Shown here piece by piece: positions 1 to 10,809 of a stretch of 64,000 bases of DNA. Location: contig OW203725.1 in assembly GCA_934045075.1 (NCBI GenBank), forward strand, positions 25,645,714-25,709,713, given 5' to 3'. Origin of the DNA: Yponomeuta sedellus (lineage: Eukaryota; Arthropoda; Insecta; Lepidoptera; Yponomeutidae). A model generated the notes under the pieces. The model was not told the DNA's origin. It saw only the letters and a program-made list of their open reading frames with translations, and searched no databases. The position numbers and the translations under genes are program-made. Position 1 is the first letter of the stretch, and the number at the start of each line of letters is the position of its first letter.

Positions 1-130
1 AGCTTTCTTTATTACCTCCCGTGTTGTGTACATCTTTTTATGTCTACACTTGGCCAGAAAGCGGCCTTTTCCGTACGCGCAGCGTGCGGAAAAAGCCACT
101 TTACTGCCAAGTGTGGCATAAACTATTTTT

Positions 131-811
131 CAACACACTTGCTCGTAAAGTGACTCTTATAACACCGGTTTAAGAACCATAATGCTGTCCATTATACACG
201 CGTGCGTAATAATATTACAGCACAAGTGCTGTAATGAATATAGTTTTAATTTTATCAACTACAGACAAATAATGACAGCAAAGAGTTTTCATATCTAAAA
301 ATAATAATTTAATTTATATTTTATGCACGTTAGTATCAAAATACGACAACTAAACATTTATTTTTATCAAATTGCAATCAAAATAAGAAAAAGATAGACA
401 TATCTAAAAGCCAACTTGTAATTCAGAAATATCGATTTATAGGCTGTATGGAAGTTGTTACATTTGCCTACATTTGACAGCGCGCAAATTAAAAAAGTAA
501 GCGCGCGCCATTTTCAATCTCAGTTCTCAAGAAATAAAACTTTTCATTGTTTATTGTGAAAATGTCGAGTTCGAGTACTGATACTGAAGAGGATATGGTT
601 TTAACTCCGCAAGACATACTTAATGAGGCGCAAAATGCCAATGAAAGTTTGATACCCGAGAAATCTAGGGAAAAATATGTCGCAGCGTATGAAAATTTCC
701 TAACATGGAAAACGGAAAAGAACGCGAACTCTTTTTCTGAGTCAGTATTTTTAGCGTACTTTTTATTTTTATTTACCTGTGCTTATTTTTTATTTTCCTC
801 ACAAGTGTGTT
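131..811 (+). mobile_element. Non-autonomous element with 11-bp inverted ends, carrying a recombinase-like fragment
   Basis: CAACACACTTG at 131-141 and its exact complement CAAGTGTGTTG at 801-811 bracket about 680 bp that contain the recombinase-like reading frame at 562-770. The inverted ends are short, so they may be chance. The enclosed fragment, the flanking foldback units and the lack of any following catalytic domain fit an internally deleted DNA transposon. Confidence 0.35.
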
Positions 812-813
812 GA
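562..813 (+). pseudogene. 5' fragment of a Crypton-like tyrosine recombinase gene
   Basis: The frame opens at ATG 562 (an upstream in-frame ATG is at 547) with a Ser/Thr- and acid-rich leader (MSSSSTDTEEDM). It then reads EKSREKYVAAYENFLTWK and FSESVFLAYFLFL. This pattern resembles the SAM-like core-binding domain at the N-terminus of tyrosine recombinases, as found in Crypton-derived genes of insects. About 70 residues fit; after residue 75 the frame runs into hydrophobic low-complexity sequence and stops at 813. No R..HxxR..Y catalytic domain follows. It is therefore a first exon or a truncated relic. Assignment rests on pattern memory, not on a search. Confidence 0.4.
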
Positions 814-822
814 AAAACGTCG

Positions 823-935
823 TATGACACTCGTGAGCATTGGTCATTACAGACGAGGTGGGTTTACTGCTCGAGCCGAAGGCGAGAGCAGTTATGGAAC
901 CGAGTCTGTAATGACCAATGCTCACGAGTGTCATA
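823..935. repeat. Foldback element with 30-bp stem
   Basis: TATGACACTCGTGAGCATTG (823 onward) is complemented by CAATGCTCACGAGTGTCATA (ending 935), with about 30 paired bases. The loop contains GAGCCGAAGGCGAGAG. A related loop (GAGCCGAAGGCGAGGG) sits in another foldback at 56418-56522, so the two belong to one family. Confidence 0.7.
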
Positions 936-1035
936 ATGTACTATTATGTCTACACTTGGCCAGAAAGCGGCTTTTTCCGTACGCGCAGCGTGCGGAAAAA
1001 GCCACTTTATGGCCCGGTGTGGCATAAACTATTTT

Positions 1036-3079
1036 TCGATTTTGGGTCCCATATTTTATGTGAAATATTAAGGTTTAAAGCACAAACTTTTCTTTGAGTA
1101 GCCCGTCTGCTAAATCACTCTTCATAGAAACTCAAATCAGGGCAGTTGCACTTATTATATACCTAGTTAAAAGGAAAACTATGATGGCTAAGTAGACTTT
1201 ACTAGTTCACAAATAATAGTCAACCTACAAATGTAATAGGAAAACTTTACAAATTTCATTAAAAATTACTTTGAAGTCGTTAGTTGTGATAACCAGGTAG
1301 GTAGTTAATATTGTTATTAATAAAATAAGTACTAAATAGTCATATTAAAGGGTAATTACAAATTAATTGCATTTAATTAAGAAAAAAATGTTTTTGACAT
1401 GAATTTTATGGAACTTTAATACAAAAACTACTTGAGATAATTATCAATATTTATGGGGATACTGATAACTAATTCTATGTGTGGTGCAATCCTTCAGAGT
1501 TCATTGTCCTCGTTTTTTATTAAAAATCCACTAGAATATATTGAAATCCTTGCAAATCTGCTTCTGGGTTGCACATTTTTCAAAAACATTCTCGGTTGTG
1601 TTATTTCTGCCAGTGTGTTGACAAAAGCGCAGGGAGCAACTACACCTATGTACTCGTACTTGTTACAGCAATGAAATGTTCTTACATGAAACTTCATGTT
1701 CATCACAGGAAAATTTCTGTGTTATTCAACGTGGCAGATGGGCTAATTTCGGCAGGAGATTATCTGAAAACTGATAGGAAGCCTACATTAGTATCATGAA
1801 TATCTACTATATGTACCCGAAATCGGCGTGAGATTGTGTATGTGAGTGTAGTATGGAAATCTGTGGTTTTTTTATCGTCTACTCAACCAACAAATATTCC
1901 CAAACTACGAACAAACACTTGTCCAAATCACTTGGTCATAATCAGCCGGTGTAAGTCCACTGTTGGACATTGGCATCTCCCAAGACACGCACGCTCTTCG
2001 GCTCTCCTCTGCCAGTCCCTGCCCACCGCTTTGCGAATGTCGTCGCTCCAGGTCACAAGGCGCCCTACGCTACGTTGTTGCCACACGGCATCTATACTTA
2101 CTTTTAAACTGTTGTAGAATATCAGAAGCCCACTTAGTTTCCCAGTTCACTTAGTTTCATTTAGGTACTATTGTCATAAACTAACTTATCTCACGATGAC
2201 GCCGGGGCGGGCGAGCCATACCATACTGTGGATAAGTCCGCACGCTCACAAAAATTGTGGGACGGGCGATGTGGAACGTCGTATTGGCTCTCGAGCTTAC
2301 GCACACAGAAATAATGAGCTCGTGCAGCTACACACACGCCTAGGTTAAACCACCTTCCTGTGATACAATAACCGTATCGTTAGATGTCCCACGTTTTGTA
2401 ATCCTACTTATTAAACTTTCACATATAAATGTGAAAGTTTGTGAGGATGCTCGAATATTTGTACAATCACGCAATACGGCTGAACGGAGTTATGAAACTT
2501 GGCATGCAGGTAGACAAAGATCCGAGACAGGTTCCCGTGGGATACTTAATATTTTATTGTTACCGTTACAATTTTTAACGCAGAATCGTATAAATGGAGT
2601 CTGTGGCGGCACGAAGTTCGCCCGGACACCTAGTCACTCATGTCTAGGATTCAAGCAAATTGTCGCGCATTAGAAATTTCACTCGAACCCCACGTGAACG
2701 AAGTGGCGGGAACAGTAATTAATACAGAGAGTCACAAAATTCCATGGAGTTTAAATTCGTCCCATTGTATGATCATAGGTCTTCTGAAACCGCATTACCG
2801 AGTAGAACCTCTATTATATTATAAAGGGTGTTTGGTGCATCGTGTGCTGAATAGAAATGACCGGCTGTCCTTGCAGGCCTTCAATATGGAAATAATCCCA
2901 CACTCAGGCTATTTGTCTATTCGCTAGCGTGAAGGAAAACATCGTGAGGAAGTGTTAACAATCTCAGCGCTTGCTACGTACAATGGCCCAACTATGATGC
3001 TAAGTGAGGAAACGTCAGGTGTAACTAACTGACGATGCAGTGTGAATCCGTTCTCGACGTTGGTGGTGTATGTCGGTAG
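1036..3079. other. Non-coding stretch upstream of the visible carrier exons
   Basis: AT-rich sequence, probably intron of the carrier gene. I found no exon matching the first third of the carrier. At about 1936-1975 there is a diverged copy of the dispersed CCACTGTTGGACATTGGC repeat. At 2960-3040 there is a repeat (CTCAGCGCTTGCTACGTAC) that recurs at 4791-4815 and, weakly, at 58563, each time near a gene end or splice site. Confidence 0.5.
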
Positions 3080-6000
3080 GATCTGGCCGGCGGTGCTGCG
3101 GCAAGCGACGTACGGCACGATAAAGTTCGGCACGTACTACTCGCTGAAGCAGGCGCTGGCGGCGCGGCGCGCGGACGGCGGCGCGCGCGAGCACGTGCCC
3201 ACCAACGCCGCGTGCGCCGCGCTCGCCGGCGGACTCTCCAGCGCCATCGCCAACCCCACCGACGTGCTCAAAGTGCGGATGCAGGTGAGCGGGCCGCCCC
3301 TTCTGCCCTCTACGGGTATGTGGCAACTCCTACCATCGCTGACTGATATTTGAGAAATGTCACTCTTATTATGTATCATGTGCTATAAAGAGATCTACAT
3401 AAGTAATTCAAATAGGTACATACTTTTATTAATTATAAAACAAACATGTCTACATAATGGACGTCAAAGTTGTTAAGAACACTCCACACTTATTCTTTTA
3501 AAAAATTGTTTAACTTGATTCACTGACTTTATTGATTTAAAAACTATTACTCATGAACTTGTTAAACACATAATCGTCCTGTAGATCACTTTTAATATGA
3601 ATAAAATTTAATGAGTTTATCAATCAGCTTGTATTAGTTGGTCATTGGTGGTCCTCAATTGTCCTCATCCAGCCGCTGCCAGCAATCTGTCTCAGAACGT
3701 CGGTTCAAGCTGGTTTCTTTAAATGATGAAACAAAATTGCAATTAATTGCTAATTTTAGTCTTCTGATGTGGGACACCGGAAAAGCTTCAGTGACTACAA
3801 AACACATTACACTCCTTTTGGGCTTCGCCGCAGTCGGGTAAAAACTATCAAAATCAAAACCTATAACACCTTCATTTCGCTAAGTTGGTCGCGTGGACTT
3901 CATTGCATATTTCCACAGTTCGCGAATATTTGTTCAAATCACCTGAATCTTTTGACTTCTTTTTATGTCCTAAAGTTTTTTTCAGTACGTTACAAAGCTC
4001 AGACTGTTACATCACGACATCCACCTGTTCTTTTATTTGGCGAAATAACTTTTTCGTGGGCTTTTTGGCTTGTGACCAGAGTGCGCTGCACTGATAAGAG
4101 TCAACTCTAGAATAACTATGATGATATCAGAGCTTGACCTAGCTGGTGCTAAACGAATTGCAATCTGAAAACCTCTTCACGAGCGCCAACCTATTCAGTG
4201 TATTTTTCTTATCGAGAACTGACTGACAAATATACGCGGAACAATGTCTATTATACTATTTTTATTTTAATGCACTAACCCGTGCTAAGGACAATTTTAA
4301 AAACCTATTTAAAGGCTAAAAATTCCACCCATGCCGGGATTCGAACCCGCGACCTCTGGCTATCCGTGCCAGAGTCTATTAGCTAAACTTCGTTCACATG
4401 TAGAGCTATCATCCGACGTTTGTTCACCGCTGGACATAGGTCTTACCTCGGACATATAAAATCGTGCTGTCCATTGATGGTTAACCCGTAAACACCACGC
4501 TGGCAGATTGGTTTACGCAGTCTAGGTTTACGAGTAGTACACCGCTCGTGTAGTCGTCTCCGTACGTTGTGGTGTTCATATTAGTATTGTTATATCAAAA
4601 CACACATGGGATTAGTAAGAGCGGTGGTAGCGGACTACTAGAACGCCGGCTTCTCAATCGGTAGGTCGTGCGCTCGAATATAGGCAAGCACTAATGACTT
4701 TGTTTTTAAGTTATGTACCTACATATGTGAAGTTATAGTACCTGTACCACTCGTAAACATGTAAACTCTAGTGTCTGATGTGTTAACGTACCTCAGCGCT
4801 TGCAACGTACATACGATACCCCAACGTACATGCGTAAATCTCAAGGGTAACTGACTGATGGGTAATAAGAGGATCCTTTTCTTCGTAGGTGGGCGACGAG
4901 AAGCGTAACCTGGTGCGGTGCTTCATCTCCATCTACCAGGCAGAGGGCGCGCGCGGGCTGTGGCGCGGCGTGGGGCCGACGTCGCAGCGCGCCGCCGTCA
5001 TCGCCGCCGTGGAGCTGCCCGTCTACGACGCCTGCAAGAAGCACCTCATGCTGACGCTCGGCGACACGCCGCTCAACCACTTCGCCTCCAGCCTGGTGGC
5101 CAGTCTGGGCAGCGCGGTCGCCAGCACGCCCCTCGACGTTATTAGGGTACGTCTTGCTGTGTCGCAAAGGAATCATCAAGTTCCTTGCAAACAATGAACA
5201 CTAATAGTTCCGTTTGTACGATGAATGATGTGAGAATTACTTTTCGAAGTTTGTCCGGTGAATTGATTTCGAAGGTGAACTTTTTGCGGATTATAAAAAC
5301 GGTCACGAGACTCCCAATAGAGAGTCGAAACGACGTGCAAAATTAGAAACATTGTTGTCCGATAGAGAAGTTAAAATCTTATTCACAATCTTCTCTTATT
5401 ACCTTATAAATTATTATTACCTGGCTGAGACTAGTTGGTAAAATGTGTATGTTAACCAAAATGTAAACTTTATTCTTTCAACCAGTGTTTTGTTGGTGGC
5501 CATAAAAATCTTTTTACTTTACTTTACTTTACTCTTTTGGCCGCCATCACCCCGGAATACGAAATCCAACGTAAAGAATTTATATTCCGTTTGCTGATGG
5601 TCAATTTACTATTTTAGCCACCGCTTTCGGGTCGCATTTGTAGTGGAGGAAAAGACTAGAAAAATTCCACCCAGACCATATTTTCTAAAATTGTCATAAA
5701 CTTAATACATCAAAGCCTATATGATAAGATTCCATGATTGTCATCAATAACTTAACTAAGTCAATTAACTGTTTAGCCATCGAAACGTTACTCCCGCACC
5801 TCTTATCTTAACTTTAAACGTCGAAACATTGTACATAATATGTGTTAGCGACAATCCACAACTTAAAATGTATTTTCGACGATTATGTTAGCTGATGTAT
5901 GATTTGTGGTATCCCCAGACGCGGCTTATGAATCAAAAGAAGCTGAAGGACCACATTGCGAAACCGAACGAGAAGATATACAAGGGCACTATCGACTGTT

Positions 6001-7060
6001 TCATGCAGGTAAACTTCGCGAGTGAATTTAATTTGTGTCTAAGTGAATTTTAAACCACAATATCAGAGACAATTGTAATCTTTGTACGGAGTGAGTATTC
6101 GTAGATACTCACTCCGTACAAAGATTGCAAGTGTCTCTGATATTCTCTGCTTTTTAAACATCTTACCCATGCCTACTACGAAACTAAGTTTGGTTATGTG
6201 CTTGATAGACACTCTTTTTTGACGTTGGCTTTACCTTGCTCCATAGTTACGTTGGCCTAACATTATATTTATACCATAAAAGACAGAAAAACTCAACAAC
6301 AATTTAAAATTAAAAGCGCAAAAAAATATCTTGGTTGTAATATTTTTCTGGTTGTGCCATAAAGTGTTCTCTATCAATCTATCTTTTGAGTTTCGCTAAT
6401 TGTAAAAAAAAACTTATTACATTTAGGTTTTAGGAAGCGCTCGTGGCCTAGGCGAACCGAGTGATTGGAATCAATCACGTGGTTAAGCAACACAGGCGCA
6501 GTAAGGTACGGGATGGGTGAGCGTCCCGTGTCTACCGCCAGTGGCATTTTTCCGAGCGCTTCCGTGCTTCGCAAGGCACGTTAAGCCGTTGGTGCCGGCT
6601 GTCATATAATGGCAGTTGTTAAGCCATGTCAGAGGCATTATGGGCGGCTTGATAACTTCTGACAGTAAGGCCCGCCACTGTCTTACAATCCTCCACCAAC
6701 CCGGACTTGGCCCCCGTGGTGGAGTATGGCCTAACCTTCCTGCGATGTAGGAAGAGACCCGTGCCCCAGCAGTGGGGACATATAAGGGTTGATAACGTAC
6801 ATTTAGGTTTTAAAAACTAGGAAAAAGCGTGTATGGAATGTAAGGTGTCTACTATGCTAATGTTATTTATTATCTCAATAAAATGTATCTCGCCTCGCGT
6901 GCTTGCTTGCGACTTGAGCTAAGAGTGGGGTGTGCCGCAGACGGTGCGCGCGGAGGGCTTCCTGGCGCTGTACAAGGGCTTCGTGCCCACCTGGCTGCGC
7001 ATGGGGCCCTGGAACATCATCTTCTTCATCACCTACGAGCAACTCAAGCACGCCTACTGA
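3080..7060 (+). CDS. Bmcp: Mitochondrial carrier, Bmcp/SLC25A14-A30 type (last four coding exons)
   Basis: Coding exons are 3080-3284, 4889-5146, 5919-6008 and 6941-7060 (TGA 7058-7060). Each is bounded by AG and GT and the phases agree; the first exon begins with the last base of a split Gly codon. The 223 residues cover roughly the last three quarters of a ~300-residue inner-membrane carrier. Family features: [20 protein letters not shown], the carrier signature [10 protein letters not shown], the next signature PLDVIR/TRLMNQ split by an intron, [13 protein letters not shown], and the C-terminal [20 protein letters not shown]. These closely match my memory of Drosophila Bmcp, related to vertebrate brain/kidney uncoupling-like carriers. 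Such proteins are six-helix mitochondrial transporters; the substrate cannot be read from this sequence. The N-terminal exons must lie before the window or in sequence I could not recognise. The exons are GC-rich and the introns AT-rich. Confidence 0.92.
4252..4400 (-). mobile_element. tRNA-derived SINE, family 1 (truncated)
   Basis: On the - strand the order is a tRNA-like body with B box GGTTCGAATCCC, then a tail reading GCCTTTAAATAGGTTTTTAA and GTCCTTAGCACGGGTTAGTG. The tRNA-like 5' half is disrupted after AGACTCTGGC. Other copies are near 33192, 38405, 46175, 46560 and 62512. It lies in the first visible intron of the carrier gene. Confidence 0.75.
4590..4760 (+). mobile_element. SINE-like repeat, family 5
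   Basis: The segment GGTGGTAGCGGACTACTAGA, then CGGCTTCTCAATCGGTAGG and a T-rich tail with GTGAAGTTATAGTACCTGTACC, is matched by 45180-45300 (TGTGGTAGCTGAGCGCTAGA, CGGCTTCTTAATCGGGAGG, GTGAAGTGGCAGTAGCAGTACC). It looks like a decayed tRNA-derived SINE. Confidence 0.5.
5485..5750 (+). repeat. Dispersed repeat shared with 35105-35340
   Basis: Both copies share CAACGTAAAGAATTTA, TCCGTTTGCTG, a GCCACCGC/GCCGCCGC TTTCGGG stretch and a GATAAGATTCCATGATTG-like end. It is probably the 3' tail of a non-LTR retrotransposon. The class is not certain. Confidence 0.55.
6062..6142. repeat. Foldback hairpin, about 38-bp stem
   Basis: ATCAGAGACAATTGTAATCT at 6062 pairs with AGATTGCAAGTGTCTCTGAT ending at 6142, and the inner arms CGGAGTGAGTAT/ATACTCACTCCG also pair. 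It begins 53 bp after the third carrier exon. Confidence 0.8.
6428..6795 (+). mobile_element. SINE with 5S rRNA-like head
   Basis: The head reads GGTTAAGCAACACAGGCGC and then GGATGGGTGAGCG at 6481-6523. This is the layout of the 5S rRNA internal control region. It is followed by a conserved body (TTGGTGCCGGCTGTCATATA, GCCCGCCACTGTCTTACAAT, CCTCCACCAACCCGGACTTG) ending GCAGTGGGGACATATAAGGG. Four more copies occur: 35386-35750 (+), 23075-23365 (-), 41585-41935 (-) and 45765-46130 (-). Polymerase III transcription from the 5S-type promoter is inferred from the head. Confidence 0.7.
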
Positions 7061-7460
7061 GCCACGCCGGAGAGCGCTGTCATTATGGTGAGCTTCTGCT
7101 CTTTCGGGCGACGGGAAAGGCGTCGACTGTGTGTTTAACCGGCTGCGGAACAAAGAAGGGTTATTTAGTAACTTTGTGCAGTATAACAAATAGAAGTAAC
7201 GTGACCACAGCACCTGTTTCTTTATTTCAGTTGAAAGATACTTGATTTTGCAACTTCAATCAAGATTTTGAGTTTTTGTAGACGCTGTTTTTATTCAAGT
7301 GGTTTTTATTTGGCTAAATTATGAAATAAGAACAAGTATAATTTTTATTTCATAACTTAAGTTATTTCCAGTAATTGCCCTAATCGATATTTGTTGAATT
7401 GACAATGATAGACCTCGTCATTGGTAACTTGGACTCAATAAAAGTATGTTGCTTATAAAA
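7061..7460 (+). other. Carrier 3' UTR with possible intron (7088-7230) and poly(A) signal (7437)
   Basis: After the stop, CATTATG/GTGAGC at 7088 and a pyrimidine-rich TTTCTTTATTTCAG ending at 7230 would form a 143-bp intron in the 3' UTR. AATAAA at 7437-7442 is the first good polyadenylation signal. Both are motif-based calls. Confidence 0.5.
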
Positions 7461-7469
7461 ACGTGTTTG

Positions 7470-7860
7470 TAAAGGCCTGCGCAGACGAGGGACTATCCCC
7501 CGGGTACTTTTTTGTCTGTCGATATAGATCTCGTATAAATTGTATTGAGTAACTTACACGAAGGACTAAAAGTACCCCGCACAAAAAGTCCCTCAAGTTA
7601 CCGAGGACATCAAGAGACCGGAGTGGACAAAAGTTTGGTGTTCTCTTATAAAACGCTTTTTCTTTTTCAACTTCATGTAAATTACAACACAATGTAATCT
7701 CAGAATATTTGGTTCCATAGCGTACGCTTCACTCAATTTCCGGGGAATAAAATGACCGCAGACCGCGTTGAGTCCGCGACAAATACTCGGAGGACATTTT
7801 TTACGATTCACGGACTTTTGTCCCTCGTGGACAAAAGTCCCTCGTCTGCGCAGGCATTTA
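7470..7860. mobile_element. MITE with 22-bp terminal inverted repeats
   Basis: The ends AAGGCCTGCGCAGACGAGGGA (7472) and TCCCTCGTCTGCGCAGGCATTTA (ending 7860) are inverted. A second full copy lies at 36670-37045 in the same orientation, sharing the interior (GTCGATATAGATCTC, CAATTTCCGGGGAATAAA). There is no transposase. Confidence 0.85.
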
Positions 7861-10809
7861 TACATATGTCGCCGCCAAATGGTTAAGTCAGCTGCCAATT
7901 ACAAGACTAGCCTTTTTATTGTAATAAAGCATCATCTAAATCGTTTAGTGACTTGGGCTGATCGAAAGTTGGCCTTCCAATAAAAGGCTGAGTGAAGAGC
8001 CGTCGTTTAGTTTCAATTTAGTTTAGTCCTAATTCCAAAATGGCGTCAATGTAACAGCTAATTATGTCACCTCGCAAAATGCAACTAAACTTTGTGTGAG
8101 GACAAGGTGGGAACAATTCCAACGTTAGAAACGATTTCAACATTTTGACGTTTGAGTACAACATCAGGTCTATGGTGCAGTGTAATGGTAAACATGCTGT
8201 TGTTATTGAAATTCAAAATGTGGTTTGTAAACAAAAATTTAAGACGTTCCTGCCGCTTTTATTTTATTTCGAGTACAAATTATCTCCTTTACTTTGTACT
8301 CGAATCTAGTACAGGAGACGTCCGTCTGGTACTATCCGCATGGCTAGCCACCTTTAGTCAGGTTATTTCGTTCAATCACAAGGCTGAATGACCTTTAGCC
8401 CTTTAATTGGATGCCGCCGCCTGATGAACGTCCTAGGCAGTTAGTTCGACGGCTAGTTTTACCAGTTGACGGCGACATTTTATATCTATTTAATTCCGAT
8501 TACTAATCAATTATGCTCTTTATTCCCAGATCTCCTGCTGGCGTCACCATCGAGTCTACCGAGGTCTGGTCAGCTGTATTTTTGCTATTTACGGGCGTAG
8601 GAAATGTAACGCTTGTGAGGATGAAAGGTAGTAAGATTTTCATCACAGTCATTATTATTTTAGTCAATTAAAATGTTGATGACTGTTGATGAAAGAAGAC
8701 ATTGACATCTGATTGATTGCATAACGTATTTTTGACGCATTTCTTTTTGTAGTTGGGTAGTGGTACTTACAAAATGTGATTGTACATTTATTATACTGTC
8801 TATTGTATTGAATAAATCAACTTCGTAAATGTGAACTGTGTCCGAACTCTAGGATAATGTGTCAAACATTTCTATTTTATAAAAAAGAAACATATCACTT
8901 GGATTTTAAGGTTTATCGCGCAACGTTAAAACGAGTTTTTGCAAAACGATATTTGCAGTAGTTTCTACGATTATATTTTCTTGGACTGCACTAGGGCCAA
9001 GAGTGCCAAGTCCGCTTAGATAGATGGACATAGATCTGCTTCACGCACGACCGATTTATAGGTATAACTAGGGTAAGTAGTAAAATGTATATGTAAAAAG
9101 TTAAGAAAAGTGAGAATATGCTGTCCAACAGCTTAGTCCAAAGAGTAAATTATTATATATCTTGTAGGATCCATGTGATGGACTTAAAACGCGACTTTTC
9201 TTTGTTTATATAATCCCTTATATTTTAATTGTTGTGTAAGTATACACTTTTTCTACTCTTAGAAAAAGAAAAAGTATGTCAACATAGGTTTCTTATGTAT
9301 TATTGATACTTATGTACCTTTGTCAACACGTTATTATTTTACAATTTGAGATCTACGCGTAGTTTAAATAGCTTGAGAATCTGCTTGAGTTTCAACCGGA
9401 TAACTTCTGGATTATACCAATTACTTGGTAAGAGAACAATGTACAAACTACGTAGCCAAATTATTCATTCAATAAATGTTAATACTGAAATTAAACATGT
9501 TATTTTATCATTTTTATCTTTTATTTTCAAACATTTGGAACGCATTCAAATCAAAGCATTGTGGTTGAGTGTCTGAGGTGTTTAAATACCTCACCGTTTG
9601 AAATTGACAATCCGCGGTCTCACACGTGATAAGCTCCAACACGATTTTGAGATATAAGCGTTTAAAGTTTTGAATTATTTAAATAATTTTTTTTTGTTTC
9701 GTACGAGTAATAAAGGGATTTCACAAATTAGGTACCAAACAAAAAAATACATATTTTCAGTTAAAAGGTAAAAATGTTGATTCGATGTAATTTTCATTAC
9801 TTTTTTGGCCAAAACGTTTTTAGTGTCACTTTACCAATGATTTTTTATCCATTTAATATTTTAGGGACATTATGTTAGTATGAATTTAGTGCATTAAAAT
9901 AGTAAATATTTATTTGTTTTATTAGAAAAACACCTTTTATTCATATATTTTTATTAACAATCAAAATCAACTGGAATATCTTGTAACAATAAGTTTTATT
10001 TTTGGTTTAGATAGATATCTAGATAGGAACTAATGTTAAATTGAGATCTTAATATTATATTGAAATATAATCTAAACACAATTGGTATATTTAAAATCTA
10101 CCATATGGAGTAAATTTTTCAAAAGGTAAGTGTCAGAGATCACGTAGTTGTATTATGTGATCATTTAATGATGATTATGTAATTATTGTAAATGAAACTT
10201 AAACATAGCAATAGAATAATCACGCACTACAGCTTTAATCATAATCAGTCAGAATCATTTTACTTTGTGTTTTCAAAATTTACTTAAATGATAGTTCAGA
10301 AAAGTTCATGAACTATTCTGAACGAGATTGTAAGAGTAAGTTGACAAAAACTAACCACGATTTATACATTGTCTAGTTACCTACGCTAGATTGGTTAAAG
10401 CCACTAGACACTGTAGTACTACAGTTACTATTATTCGAGTAAGCTACTGTTTGTTATGAAAACCTGTGGTTGTTATAAAAACCTTAAAGTGTCAAATACT
10501 AATCTTTATAAAAATTAAGCAATACAAATTCTACAAAACCAAAATAGTACTTCAAAAACCATTATCTTAAAATATAAAACAATCCACCTTAATCTGTTCT
10601 TCTTCACTTGAATTTGTATGTCCCTACTGAGATGTGTATCTCTTCTTACCCCCGAATACCCAAAGGCTAGTAAGCTAATTGATTCAATCAGCTAACCAGG
10701 CTTCGGGTATTCTAGGATCAATCTGTCAAATTCAGTGCCACATTGAGGAGCAACGAAAGCTAGTAACATAGCACATATCTGGTGTAAGAGAACCCTAATG
10801 ATCTTAATC
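7861..10809. other. Intergenic AT-rich stretch
   Basis: I see no supported gene. AATAAA occurs at 8811. From about 9600 on, the sequence is very AT-rich and holds short repeated motifs (AGTGTCACTTTACCA near 9826, also at 12916-12942). These may mark the left subterminal part of the element that carries the DUF7869-like gene. Confidence 0.4.

Larger units (their letters stand above)
41..1035. repeat. Pair of direct-repeat foldback units (41-130 and 949-1035)
   Basis: Two nearly identical copies of a roughly 85-bp unit that starts CTACACTTGGCCAGAAAGCGG, folds on itself around GTACGCGCAGCGTGCGG, and ends GTGTGGCATAAACTATTTTTC. The copies lie at about 41-135 and 949-1038, in the same orientation, on either side of the recombinase-like fragment. 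They could be ends of one composite element or two insertions of the same foldback family. Confidence 0.6.

Noticed and set aside
1453..2154. Small + strand ORFs
   Set aside because: Short, with no coding character or splice context, and overlapping a dispersed repeat.
4918..5145. Alternate-frame ORFs over the carrier exon
   Set aside because: They overlap the clear carrier frame and encode Arg-rich shadow sequence.
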